From the NCBI GenBank assembly GCA_006503535.1, contig QYRS01000010.1, positions 2,418,001-2,482,000 on the forward strand: a stretch of DNA of 64,000 nucleotides, in the 5' to 3' direction. Positions 34,104 to 44,849 of the stretch are shown here, in pieces. This DNA comes from Arthrinium phaeospermum (Eukaryota; Ascomycota; Sordariomycetes; Amphisphaeriales; Apiosporaceae). How positions within the stretch are numbered: position 1 is the first letter of the stretch; each line of letters starts with the position of its first letter. The notes under the pieces are model-generated. The model was not told the origin of the DNA and ran no database searches. It worked only from the letters and a program-made list of their open reading frames with translations. The position numbers were made by a program, and so were the translations under genes.

Positions 34104-35872
34104 AATTTGAATAGCGTGAACAGAATTTGTGCTTTCTTCAAAGATGTCTTGACAAAGAATACAGGCCTGTGGCCGTTTCAATTTCTACAGAGCTAATTAG
34201 GAGATGCATACTTCCGTGGTGAGTGTTGACAAACAACAACGGATTGATGCAAATTGCTGGTACTACATTCAGCATCGGTAAACATGCTGCCTTTTTTGTC
34301 GCTAGCGCGTTGAAATTGACATAGGAGGTTGCGTTTGCCGCCGACGCTTGAAATGACTCTGAAAAGCTGGATCTCTTTTGAACTGGCTACCGAACTGTAG
34401 ACCAAGCCTCCCCAGGTTTTCCGTGGGCCCCTATTCAGCTTGGACAGCTATTCGTTGGAAACCCTTTTTCCATTGCTTTCGTATACCTTGTGCTGAATAG
34501 CGCATACTAGCAGTATCCAATGCTACCCTCTATGTAGCTTCATGGTGCCTGGGCTTTTCATGCCAACAATGGTGCTGCGGGTGCCCCATGAAGTGCGACC
34601 ATGGAATTGTAGCGGCAGACAACCCCCCTGTAGCCAGACTGTAGCCAGTCCCTGTAGCTAGTTGCATCGGGTGCCGAAATGCCGCTGCCGAATGCAACCT
34701 CGAAGGCCTGCAGGAAACCATCCTGCCACTGAAGCCATTTTACCCGGGATTAGTGGCTGGCAGCCAAGGCTGCTGTCCTTTGATCTCGAAGGACAGTTCT
34801 TGTACACGAGAGCCAAGACACAATGGATGCAGTAACGCCGTTCCTGGTTAGACCATCTGCGTTGCCTCTCCACTTAGGCATCCTGTCAAAAGTTTATTTG
34901 AACCTCACTTGAACTTTCGCTAGACGACATGCGGAGGCGAGTCAGGACTCAAAGTAAGAAAATCGAGTGTCTCTACTTGGGCCATGGATTCAATCTTCTT
35001 TTTCTCGGTCGCAGGTCAAGAGCTCTTGTCACCAGTCTTGTCACAAAGACCTGTCAATTCCTTGCCTGTCGAGGAGTCCCGAAAGACCCCACCTTCCAGT
35101 CAAGGCATTGGTCGGAGCCTCCAGCAAACTGCAGATTGCCGCTACTAGTGCACTGGATGGACAGGGCCTGCAGGATAGAGGAGGGGTGGTTCGGCGCTCA
35201 CAAAACAACCGCCTCAGCACTCTGAAAGATGTGCACTTCCTCACATGGCTCTGACGGTCGCTAGGAGAAGGTTCTGTAGCTCTATGGTTCGCTTGGCTTT
35301 CAAACGTGACTCGTTTCTTCCAGCCCCTCGGCAGCATATACGAAAGCTAATGCAGGCCATGGAACAGAGTGGTTTCGTCACTGGAGCCTATTGATTGACC
35401 GCTTCGGAATTATGGCCAGTGGTGTGTTGGGGCCTGGATCGAAGCGATGGGTCAATTGGGGCGGGTGCAGGCAGATACTACAGGAGGCTGGCCATGCCAT
35501 ATCGCTCAGGGGTTTTGGATGCAGCAGGGAGACTGGCCTCGTATGGAAGTGCGTGCAGGAGTTTCAATCTAATTGATAGGCGCTACAGTGCAGTCGGCGC
35601 ATGCACTGATAGCCCCTGAAATGTGCGACCAACAGGACACCCTCATGGGCGTCACCCGTATGGGCTTAACCAGCCCCTACAGTTTCTCAAGTGACCTTAC
35701 TTGCCGAGGTCTGATGTAATACCGGTTGACTCAGTATGCTAGCACTTCATTCTGGTGTTCTCCTGTGTTGTTTCCTCTTTCTCGTGACAAGTTCTGGTGC
35801 ATCCTGCTTCTGCGTCTCTACTGCCACTGTCTCCCATTCACAACACAACTCTGCCAACATTCCAAACTCCCA
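34104..35872. other. Non-coding 1.8 kb upstream of the recombinase; candidate element boundary
   Basis: No gene recognised. Short repeats of CTGTAGCCAG type occur at about 34,640-34,665. If the downstream recombinase is a Starship captain, the element's 5' end should lie in this stretch. I could not identify terminal inverted repeats or a target-site duplication by eye. Confidence 0.35.
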
Positions 35873-38597
35873 ATGCCTAAACGCAGAATACATGAGGTTT
35901 CCGAGTCGGAGTCGGAGTTAGAGTCAGACTCGGGCTCTCAATTCGAGCTGAGTGACTCGGAAGACTCCGGTCAGTCCGATGATGAAGACCACGTCGAGCC
36001 GAACGAGACCTGCGACGTCGACAGAGAAGAGCTGACAGAGCTTCTTTGGGACCCAGAAACACTGGACCAAGACGAGCTCCAAGACAAGAACCTCCAGGAG
36101 TGCCTTGTCGAGTGGCAGGGCGGCAACGGCGGCCGGGATACCAAGAAGTCCAAGAAGACACCCGACAATCACGATCCACTCAATTGGGACGGCGACGAAG
36201 ACGAGTTGTTCGACGGAAACATCAAGCCACCCGAGTTCTATCGAGATGGCATGGATGCAATCGATGAGGAGGCATACATGCGCAGAGATTATTCTCCGGC
36301 TACGGTGCGTAGCATGAACTACATGCAACAGCAGTGGGCTAGGTAAGTACCCCTTTTCTGCTTCCCCTATCCATCCTTTCCTGACAGATCATAGCTTCTG
36401 TGAGAAGGTTCTGGGACAGGACTGGAAGGCCTGCTTCAAGACAATCACCCTCCGTATGGTGGTCCAATTCGTCCGTTGGCACCTCGGGCAGAAGACGACA
36501 TCGAAGGGTCGAGCTAAGCCAGCGCTCCGCTCCAAAAGCTCGCTCGTCACATTCTGGTGTGTCTTTCGCTTGGTGTACGAAAGGGCCATGTTGAAGAAAA
36601 TCAACAACAAGATTGACGGCAACCACATGTCCAATGTAAGTCATGCCTTGCCTGCACTCACCACATGCTTCATACCTAATCGATCTTGGACAGGCTTTGC
36701 GCGACATATCGAAAGACCTCAAGCTGAAGCAGCAAACACGAGAGAACCGGCCTATGACGATCGACGACCTCAAGGAGCACATCGACACGATCCTCAGAAC
36801 CCCCAAAAAGAACTTCAAGCTTGGTGAACATCGTATACTTTGGGTTCTGTTCCTGCTTTTGCTTGCCCCTGCTGGCGCACGACCGTCGTCGATCCTTAAA
36901 CTCCGTTTTGGCGACATTCGTCTCACTCTGGCCCGTGATCCGAAAGGAGGCCAGGCAAGACTCTTGATCGAGTTCACATTGACGCATGTCAAGGCCTACT
37001 TGGACCCCAAAGATGAGTACGTCTTACCAGAACTATCGTCACCCAGCGGCTGCCCCAGTCATGGAAGCATGCTAACAGCAGTCAACAGGAAGTCCTTCCT
37101 TATACCAGAGATCATCTGGGAGCCGACCTTCATTCTCAGCCCTCATGTGTTCCTTCTTGGTCTTCTCGTCCGCCATCGTGCCTTTTTCGTGGAGTCCCTG
37201 AACGACGAGATCGAAAACATCGCCCTTCTCCAGATCGCCCCCGGCGAAAACGAGCTCGCGCTGCCCCTGAAAAAGGAGCTTCACGACATCTACATCTTTC
37301 GCGACGTGGAGCGCAATAATATGTTGGGCGACTACCAGATGTCGGCTTCCAACAAGCGTGTCGCCCTGAACAAAATCTCCAAGTCGATCAAGCGCGTTGG
37401 GGAGTTGGCTGGCTTCCAGCACACTTCAATCAATTACACTCTTCGCTACATGGCGGGCAACAGTATGGACCAGAATGGTAAGACATCACCTCGGATCACC
37501 AACTTCCCTGTTCAACTGGCTTACACGAGACTCTAGTGAACATCAGCGACTCGCTCCGCAACCTTGTGATGGGACACGCGCCCAACTCTGACACCTTCCA
37601 ACGCCATTACCTGAACCGCCACGTTTGCGCCGATCTCTGGGCCGTCCATCGTCACCTAGAGCCTCAACAGCAGCTCGTCAAGCAGGCTACGAGCCATGGA
37701 CACTCCCGGAGCGCGCGTCGGCCTGTCTCCCTGACGCAAGAGCAGTCGGCTGCCTTGAAAAGCGACCCAAAGATCATGAAGATGACGGCGCAGCTGGAGG
37801 CTCTGCCGCCCAGAGGCGAGAAGCGTGTGAAGCTGCGACGCAAGATCAATTCACGTCACATGAAGCTATACAACGAGGAGCTGCAGCGGATTCGCGCAGA
37901 GTGGACCGACCAACAAGCAGTACATGACATCGAGTGGCAAATCCAGGGTAACAGTGTCGACGACCTAGTTCCCCTGAAAGATTGCTCGCCAACGCACCCC
38001 GTTCAAATCAGAATCCTCGATGCTCTTCAAGAGACGGTGGTCACCGACGTCGCAGAACAGATGAAGCGTCGTGCGGTTGCTATCAAGACCATCGCTGAGT
38101 ATTGTCTCGTACAGGAGCACGGTGGCCCCGTCAACCGAGTCGAAACACCCGCCAAGCCACCTCCAGAGCTCCAGCTGCCCACAGACGAAGAGCGTATCAG
38201 GGAGCTACGGGACTCTGTTATCATCAAGAAAAAGGGCGAGAGGCTGACAAGGTGCTTTGTCTGCGTTGGCAAGGCCATGACCACGCCCCCAGATGATCCG
38301 TGGTATCCCGACCTTTGCCGTCATTATGCCAGCCCGTCCATTACTGGGCGGCACTTCAACAGGAGGCACTTGAAGACAATCACAGACCCCAATGTCAAGA
38401 TCAAGTGTCCCATATGCCCCAACCTCTGGCTGAAGAACAAGAACCATCTTCAGAACCATGCATTGAACGTGCATGGAGTGAGATCAGAGTATGGCCCCGA
38501 GGATGAAATTCCACCTTGGATGCAAGAGGGGCAACGGATTCCGGTTGATCAGCCACCGTGGGAGATGGCTGCGCAGCTTAGGCGAGGGTTCATTTGA
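35873..38597 (+). CDS. DUF3435 tyrosine recombinase with C2H2 zinc fingers (Starship-captain-like), five exons
   Basis: Exons 35873-36342, 36395-36635, 36694-37016, 37089-37477 and 37537-38597; 827 residues. Intron 3 (72 bases) is in frame and could be retained. An acidic Ser/Glu-rich N-terminus precedes a helical region and the recombinase core. Box I is APAGARPSSILKLRFGDI with Arg300. Box II is YTLRYMAGN with Arg464, where the usual His of HxxR is Tyr461. LVMGHAPNSDTFQRHYLN supplies His488 and the candidate nucleophile Tyr499. Basic helices follow, then Cys/His clusters from Cys714 (CFVC...C...H...H) and Cys765 (CPICPNLWLKNKNHLQNH). Families with DUF3435 include captains that excise and integrate Starships, and chromosomal relatives of unknown activity. 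The intact frame and R-R-H-Y set suggest an active enzyme. Confidence 0.85.
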
Positions 38598-38998
38598 CAC
38601 TGCCATCATGTACCCGGCGCAAATGCTTGAGACCTCCCTGTTCTAAGAAACGGTTCCAGACTGGTACTTTGATAAAGTTGCTATGCTTTCAAATCCGTGT
38701 ATACGTATTTCGTGTACCCAGATAGTCGTCATTGCGATAGTAATAATAGGGAATGATATGTAGTCACGAGATGATTTTGCACCCCGAAAACTTAACATTG
38801 TTACTGTGATCTGTAACTTATGCACCAGGCATACTAATATTCAACACACTGCTCGAACATCGAACTAGATCGTTCCGCTATCATGATTCCAAAACAGACC
38901 CATATCCCAAGAAGACTCGTATCCCAAAGCAGACTCATATCCGAAAGCAGACTCATCCAATCGGCAGCATAGAACACACATCACAACCTTCCAAGTAT
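38598..38998. other. Intergenic between convergent genes
   Basis: About 400 bases. A short direct repeat (CCCAAAGCAGACTCATATCC-like) lies near 38,900-38,960. No gene. Confidence 0.45.
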
Positions 38999-40836
38999 TC
39001 ATCGCTTCACTCGCTTCGAACTCACATCATCTGATTGATCAATCAGCTCATCGCCATCCTCAAGTACTGGTACTAATAAACTTCTTGGCAGACGTGCGGC
39101 TGACACAGAAGATGGCGGGGTGGGCTGCGCTGTTGGATTGGTTGCTGACTGGGGCTGCAACCCTTTGTCGTCATGAGTGGCACCGGTTTCAACATTACCA
39201 CCAGCTTGAACACCCCGTTCCCCTTCATTGACCTGCAACTTTACCAGAGCATCCCGTATCTTGATTGACCGTTCCTTGGCATTGTCTTGGTTGTTTCGAA
39301 TCATCCGCCAGCCCTCCAGGAAACTCTCGTACGATCCAATGAGATTGACAGAAGCGAGGGGCCATTGATGGTATTGTACAATTCCACGTTCTAAAGGAAG
39401 CGCGTGGTGGGCAAAGAAATTCAAGTGCGTGCCATCGGTGGTAAATGTGGTAATCTCAGCATGGCCAGGGGGGTCCGGCATGTTGGGACCGAGTAGCTTG
39501 AGGGCCCTGTTTCGTTCAAAGAGGAGCGCCGCACCATCGTATGCGCTTTGCAGCCTTGCGCGTTCCATATCCTTTCCCGGCCCCTTGCATTCGCCGGCGG
39601 TGTGAGGTAATACCAGTGTATTGGTATCATCTTTGAACAGGAAGAAATCATAGACTGCTTCGCAGCTGAAGCCGTATGCGTGTAGCCCACAACCTCGAAT
39701 TCTGTTAACAGATCGTTCAGTGGATATCGGTGGTTACTCACCTTGTACGAAGTCAGGCTGGGGTGGTGATAGGCCATTATTGAAGCCTTGATTCTTAGGC
39801 AGACCTGTGAAGGCTTTGTTATATACCTGTCGAGATTTAGTGTCAGTAAGTTTCGTTTGAGGGCTTTCCCCAGACCGAAGTCGCTTACCGCCCTGTAATC
39901 ATGCTCCAAGCTCATGGTCGCGTTCGGGTACGTCTTGAACAGTGGTATCATGTCAAACATGGTTGTCATCTCATTGACAGCGCGTTGGATCCGGAAGCTA
40001 AAGTCCTTGAAATCGTCTTCTGTGGGAGTTGGCGAAGTCGAGCGTTGCCTGACAAGCTGCTCCTGTAAGTAGGCCAGGTTGGTAGGAGGCTTCGACATCT
40101 TATCGGTAAGTATGCCATTTTTTAAACAGTCTACCCCGAACTTGGTGTTGGTTGAGGATACCGTCTTCGTAGTCGTCGTTATGGACGACTCGCTCCCTCT
40201 CCTCTTCATCTCAAGTCGAGACAGGTTCTTCTTGGTAAGAGGACGCGGCTGGTCGGTGTTGTCGTCGACCGGGACTGACGGCTCCGGCTTCCTCAAGGAG
40301 TGTGCTTGATGGCTTCGTAAAGTTCGTATCGGCCCTGGCAGTCCTTCGTTGTCACTGTCTTCCTCGTTTCGTTCAAGGTGGTATGGCCAACCGTGTTTCA
40401 AGGTTCGTATCGGCCCTGGCAATCCTTCCTCGTTGTAATATTCTTCGGGTTCCGTGTGAAAAGAACACGCTCGTGTGAGTGTCGGGTCTTCAGCGTTGTT
40501 GCTGTCGTCGATGGATCGTCTTCGGTTTTCGCACGACTGTGAGTCGCTGTCTGCGTCATCTGTCGAGAGTCCTGGGAATTCTGGGACTTCGGGCTCTTCA
40601 GCCGCTATTGATTCGAGGTAGGTTTGAACGAGGGTAGGTACACGCCTCAACAGCAGGCCGTTCTCTTCGCTGTCTTCATTCAGACGGGCCCTTTTAGGTG
40701 CCTGCTTCTGGTTGTCGGCGCTGGTGTTGTTGTTGGTTCTGTTGCTTTCGCTGGCCTCGTCAATCGGGCGCTTCCGCGTCAGCGGCATGGGGTTCTCGGA
40801 GAACTGCGAAAGTGCCGACACAGCAGTGACGCTCAT
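38999..40836 (-). CDS. DUF7924-like accessory protein, three exons
   Basis: Complement of exons 39889-40836, 39742-39826 and 38999-39693; 575 residues. The first 270 residues are low complexity with nuclear-signal-like KRPIDEASES and KRARLNEDSEE, and a duplicated EGLPGPIRTL motif. The conserved half starts near FSFRIQRAVNEMTTM and continues AVYNKAFTGLPKNQGFNNGL, SPPQPDFVQGCGLHAYGF, AYDGAALLFERNRAL, ITTFTTDGTHLNFFAHHA and YHQWPLASVNLIGSYESFLE. These match the fungal family I know as DUF7924, abundant in accessory regions and thought by fold resemblance to be nuclease-like; its function is not established. Intron 2 needs an unusual acceptor (CGAG at 39694-39697) to preserve frame; the better-looking AACAG site eight bases earlier would shift it. 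Confidence 0.72.
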
Positions 40837-41404
40837 GGCGATGAAGTGAACCAGGTAGGATCCGAGAGCGAAGAGGTACGGGTGTTGAGATAAATAAGGC
40901 TGCGAGAGGCAACTATCCGGGCGGTAATGTAGGTAGGTAATTAATGGATAGGTCGCGACGGGCGTTGGGCGGCACACACCCGAGTCTGGGGTACGATCAC
41001 CCCACTGTACAAGCCCATCGAGCAGCCTGGAGCCCTAACCCAATCAAGCCTAACTGCCCCGGCGAATTTCAGACCCACCCCCGCGTTCCTGTAGTTGCCA
41101 TGTAGCTAATGCGACCGGCATCTAAAATCCTGCAACCTTTATGTACTCTTCAATCTTCAATCCATCACATATCAACATCCTCTACCCGACAATTCACCGC
41201 CTCGTCGCATCCTTCCCTATACCACCTTCCATACTGCGACATGACTGGATGGCTATGCTTTCTCCGCTGGCGTGCATCCGAAGCCGAAGTCTAGGCAGCA
41301 GGCGCTAAATTCATTTGTGCAACCTCGATTCACGCTTGCGCACTTGTCCATATCAGGCCATATTCCCATCGTCCTCCTCCCAAACCTCTTCCACATCGCC
41401 CACC
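40837..41404. promoter_or_regulatory. Shared divergent promoter region
   Basis: The DUF7924-like gene (leftward) and the nuclease-like gene (rightward) start 568 bases apart and so share this interval. No specific operator was recognised. Confidence 0.4.
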
Positions 41405-42745
41405 ATGGATTCCACTCCCGACACCAGCTTCAGCGACAGGGCTCCCGTCAAGAGCGACGAGACTGTCGTTCAGAGCAAGGAAGCTGGTTGGCTACCATCA
41501 CCTCAGACCTCAACCGAACAATCCGACACCGATACCGACAACAACAAACGCGGTCGCATTTACAGCAACGAGATCAGCCGAGCAGTTGACGCTATCCGTA
41601 ACTGGTCCAAAGTCGGCCATATAGACTCTGCGGAAGGAATCAATCCGACATTCCATCTTGGAGGTCAGCGGGCCTACCATCGGCTGCTCGACACCCTTCG
41701 CGCAGAAGGATTGGCAGAGCGTTTCGAAGACGGCATACGAAGTGATTGGAATGCTACCACGGGCGATCTTACATTACGACTCATGTCCGGCACCCTCCAC
41801 ACTCAGGTCCAAGACCTACTCATGTCGGCTATTGAACAAGAGCTCGATCGAATTGCCAACGCCAACCCGTCTCTACAGCCATTTCGCAAGAATCTCTGGC
41901 GGAACCGCCAAGTGGACTTGAAGGACGACCGAGACGACCCAAGGCTCAAGAAGAGCCCCGATGAGCAGCTTGTTTACGAGGATGGACAGGCGGTGCATCA
42001 TGTGTTCGTTATCGAGGTCGCCTACAGCCAATCCGAGAAATCACTCGCAAACAAGATGAACGAGTACTTTGAAAGTGATGGCTTTGTAGGAAGAATCGGA
42101 TCTGGGCTTGCTATCAATGTTCAGTACGCCCATCCAGACACACGCCGCCAGGCTGGCTTTTGTCATGCTGGCAACGTATCTCTCATAGTTACCAACCTGA
42201 GCAAGGCTGATAGCTCGGAGTCTCAGGACTCTCTTGCTGAGGACCCGCTGTCTGAGGATGCGCTTTCTCTGGATCCGTTATCTGGGCATTCGTCGTCTGA
42301 ATATTCAGCGTCTGATCATTCAGCAGCTGAGGATTCATCTGCTGAGACAGGTGAAGAGTTCGATTCTGTCGTCGAATATGTCCTTGAGCGGGTCCGATTT
42401 CGAGACAACCACGGCAACGCCATGTCGGGTGTTGTCCACATTCCTTTCGAACAATTCATACCACATACCCTTCGACACACCCTTCCAGCGAAATCTCGTA
42501 CGGAGAGAGTGTGTATTGATTTCCCACAGCTCTCTGAAATGGTGCGAGTCGCCGAGCATAGGGGACGGACTATGGATAACGCTGTCAATCGCCCACCACG
42601 GGTCAAACGTGTAAAACGAGTATGTGCGGGTAGGGTACAAAAGTCTCGAAGGGTTAAACGCAAGCGTCCGGCCGCCGCGGGCTATGGAGGCGATAACGAG
42701 CTGCCTTCTCGGCGGACCAGGTCAATGACGAAAGCTAGCCAGTAA
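41405..42745 (+). CDS. PD-(D/E)XK-like nuclease-fold protein
   Basis: Starts at the ATG in CACCATGG at 41405; 446 residues in one exon. A short disordered N-terminus is followed by a folded region of about 250 residues. LGGQRAYHRLLDTLRAEG and GDLTLRLMSGTLHTQVQDLL lead to RRLKKSPDEQL-type SPDEQLVYEDG and VHHVFVIEVAYSQSEKSLAN. The PD followed by a strand with ExA and SQ is the pattern of Uma2-like restriction-endonuclease folds found in many fungal accessory genes. The final Lys of the classic ExK is replaced, so catalysis is uncertain. The middle has degenerate DxLSE/SS repeats (42216-42340). The tail is very basic (VKRVKRVC, SRRVKRKRP) and probably binds nucleic acid or acts as a nuclear signal. 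It is divergent from the DUF7924-like gene, which suggests a functional pair. Confidence 0.65.
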   Translation: MDSTPDTSFSDRAPVKSDETVVQSKEAGWLPSPQTSTEQSDTDTDNNKRGRIYSNEISRAVDAIRNWSKVGHIDSAEGINPTFHLGGQRAYHRLLDTLRAEGLAERFEDGIRSDWNATTGDLTLRLMSGTLHTQVQDLLMSAIEQELDRIANANPSLQPFRKNLWRNRQVDLKDDRDDPRLKKSPDEQLVYEDGQAVHHVFVIEVAYSQSEKSLANKMNEYFESDGFVGRIGSGLAINVQYAHPDTRRQAGFCHAGNVSLIVTNLSKADSSESQDSLAEDPLSEDALSLDPLSGHSSSEYSASDHSAAEDSSAETGEEFDSVVEYVLERVRFRDNHGNAMSGVVHIPFEQFIPHTLRHTLPAKSRTERVCIDFPQLSEMVRVAEHRGRTMDNAVNRPPRVKRVKRVCAGRVQKSRRVKRKRPAAAGYGGDNELPSRRTRSMTKASQ

Positions 42746-42802
42746 GGAGGAGGACCTGAGTGACTGGTGATGTATGGAATGACGTTGTACAGTGAGCGTG
42801 TC

Positions 42803-42836
42803 TTTTTTTTTTTTTTTTTTTCCTTTTTTTTTTTTT
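42803..42836. repeat. Interrupted poly-T tract
   Basis: Runs of 19 and 13 T separated by CC. On the minus strand it is an A-rich tract after a gene-like ORF (42840-43110), so it could be a retrocopy tail or simple low complexity. Confidence 0.6.
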
Positions 42837-43257
42837 CCTTCCTTGTCCATGTCTTCCTGGAGCGTCATGATGAAGACCTCTTCCACAGTCTGTAGAAGGG
42901 ATTCAATTGACGAGTGGCCCTCTTCGGCTGGTGCAGATGGGTACTGTTTGGGATGGAGTTTTGTTTTGCGTTTCGCTTGCTCCATGAGCTTCGGTTTGTC
43001 TTCATCCACCTGATCCTGCCTGGCGCGGCAGTTGGCTGGAGATAGCGTGTATGTAAGGTTTGCGATGCTGCGATGCGGCACGTGATTCAATTGAGAGTAC
43101 ATGTCTAAATGTCTGAATCTTTGAGTGTACAAGTGGAAGAGTCCAATTCCTTGAGTGTACATGGAGCAGTGGGGGCCTAAGCGTGATTGGCCACCCCCTG
43201 GGCTGGGCATCTTGGCGTGGGGGCCGGAGGACTTGCCTATTCGGGAAATCGAAATTT
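42837..43257. other. Short gap, minus-strand ORF of unclear status
   Basis: A minus-strand ORF reads naturally over about 65 codons (around SSIESLLQTVEEVFIMTLQE) and then runs into the poly-A-like tract. It is not assigned a function. Two copies of TTGAGTGTACA lie at about 43,120-43,165. Confidence 0.3.
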
Positions 43258-43440
43258 AGCAAGAGGATATACCGTTATAATTATTAGAATATTTTTAAAA
43301 GTTTTAAAAGTATTAAATATAATATTTTATTTTTAAATTTATTATTTTTAAAGTAATTTACTCTTTATAAATCTTTTATTTCTATCGGGAAACTTTAATA
43401 CGAATCGAAAAAAAAAAGAAAGAAGAAAGAAGAAGATTAG
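43258..43440. repeat. Short AT-rich tract
   Basis: About 180 bases of very AT-rich sequence with TA-rich words like those at 22.3-23.1 kb, ending in a purine-rich run (GAAAAAAAAAAGAAAG). It is a possible RIP relic and a possible right edge of the accessory island. Confidence 0.5.
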
Positions 43441-44849
43441 GGTGATCACAATTCGGTGTGTCATCCCACTGCCACCAAAGCCTCCGCATCCGACAGCAAC
43501 TTCCTCCTTCCATTGCGAACCTGATAGCTTCCCTGCTTGCCCGTTGCCGACCAAGGCCAAGTCGAACTCACGTTGTCCGAGCTTGCTCTTGCGGCACCCG
43601 GCTGTAGATGTGATTTAGGTGGTGTGGCGAGATCTGGACGCACCATTGCCTCGCAATTGCACATTGCATCCTTCAGGTTATCAGAGAACAGCCTGGGACA
43701 GAGCCTGTAATGGGGATTAGACAGGCAGGCAGCCCAGTCACGTACAGGCTAGGGTTGCTTGAGGTGGGAGGGAGTGGAACTGCAGAAGGGCAGCTGATCA
43801 AGGGCCTTGGTTGACGTCGACGGGAATAGGGTGCTGGCGGTAGGGGTAGCTCGCGTGGGGTGTGAAAGTGGCTAACGAGGGGGAGGAGGGTGCTGGCGGG
43901 AACGAGGGGTGATGGCAGTGTCGTCTACGAGGAGAAACGGGGAAAGGTCTCGTTGGGCTGCGATAGTCATGGGTGTTGGCTTCTATGGCTGCGCCCCTCT
44001 CTGGGATGCAAAGGGTATATTAACGGAGGGGCGGAGGATGGGAGTGCTTGCTCGCAATTGGCTCATCTGGGATCTCGTTTGAAGACATTCAATTGGACTG
44101 TCCCTAACGGTTGTCTTCTCTCCTTCTTCGACATGGCTGTTGCATATGAGACCTCGAGCCTCTGTGGGCCTAACAAAAGAACTTCTAAATTGGGGACCAA
44201 CGCAGTTGTAAATGCGACCAGCATATGCAGTTGGTATAGATACTTTGGGACCCGGGAAAAGACTGCAGAGATTTTGATATCGTTCCGCATGTTTTCACGT
44301 GGCTGTGTAGTGCGACACTACGCAGTTGGGCAGAACGGTGATGGGGGCCAAAAGCGGTTGCAATGCTTGGACTTGCGTCTGCATCCGTAAATGTGGAGGC
44401 TGAGCTATGGCCGTTGGTGGGTAGCTGCGATAGATTCGGGCGATTCAATTGGCTACCGTTATAAATTGGGGCACGGGAGAGCGCTTGCTTTGGGGTCGAA
44501 GGCCTTCCGATCAGCATGTCGACATTAGCGACGGTGTGATCAGGTTGCCTTGGGTGCCATGCCCATCATATGATTAGCTGAACAGGCGCGTCGGGCCCCC
44601 ACACCGTATTAATAGGAGTCCGTCTGATTGGCCCTGTTCCTGCAGAGTTGCGGCGCAGAGTTGGAGTGCACTTCGGCATTAGATTAACGGATAACACCCG
44701 GTCAGAACCTAAGGTAGCTGGAGATTCTTTCGTAGCAGCCACGCAGGGGTGTCAACCAACCACCTGCCCTCGATATATCTAGGGCGCCACGTCCGCTTTC
44801 GCACCTTGCCATCAGAGACTTCACCACGACAAGCTTGCAATCTACGACA
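43441..44849. other. Intergenic, about 1.4 kb
   Basis: No recognised gene. One plus-strand ORF (43890-44390) lacks coding character. The right end is the leader of the membrane-protein gene. Confidence 0.45.

Larger units (their letters stand above)
34104..43440 (+). mobile_element. Candidate Starship-type element (extent approximate)
   Basis: This is a hypothesis based on the DUF3435 tyrosine recombinase at 35,873, read inward, followed by accessory genes (DUF7924-like and PD-(D/E)XK-like) and an AT-rich tract at 43.26-43.44 kb. Known elements are usually tens to hundreds of kilobases, so either the right end lies further away, or this is a shortened copy, or the recombinase is not a captain. 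The limits given are the outermost plausible positions, not observed ends. Confidence 0.3.

Noticed and set aside
43890..44390. Plus-strand ORF of 166 codons
   Set aside because: No motif or promoter, and its composition looks non-coding.
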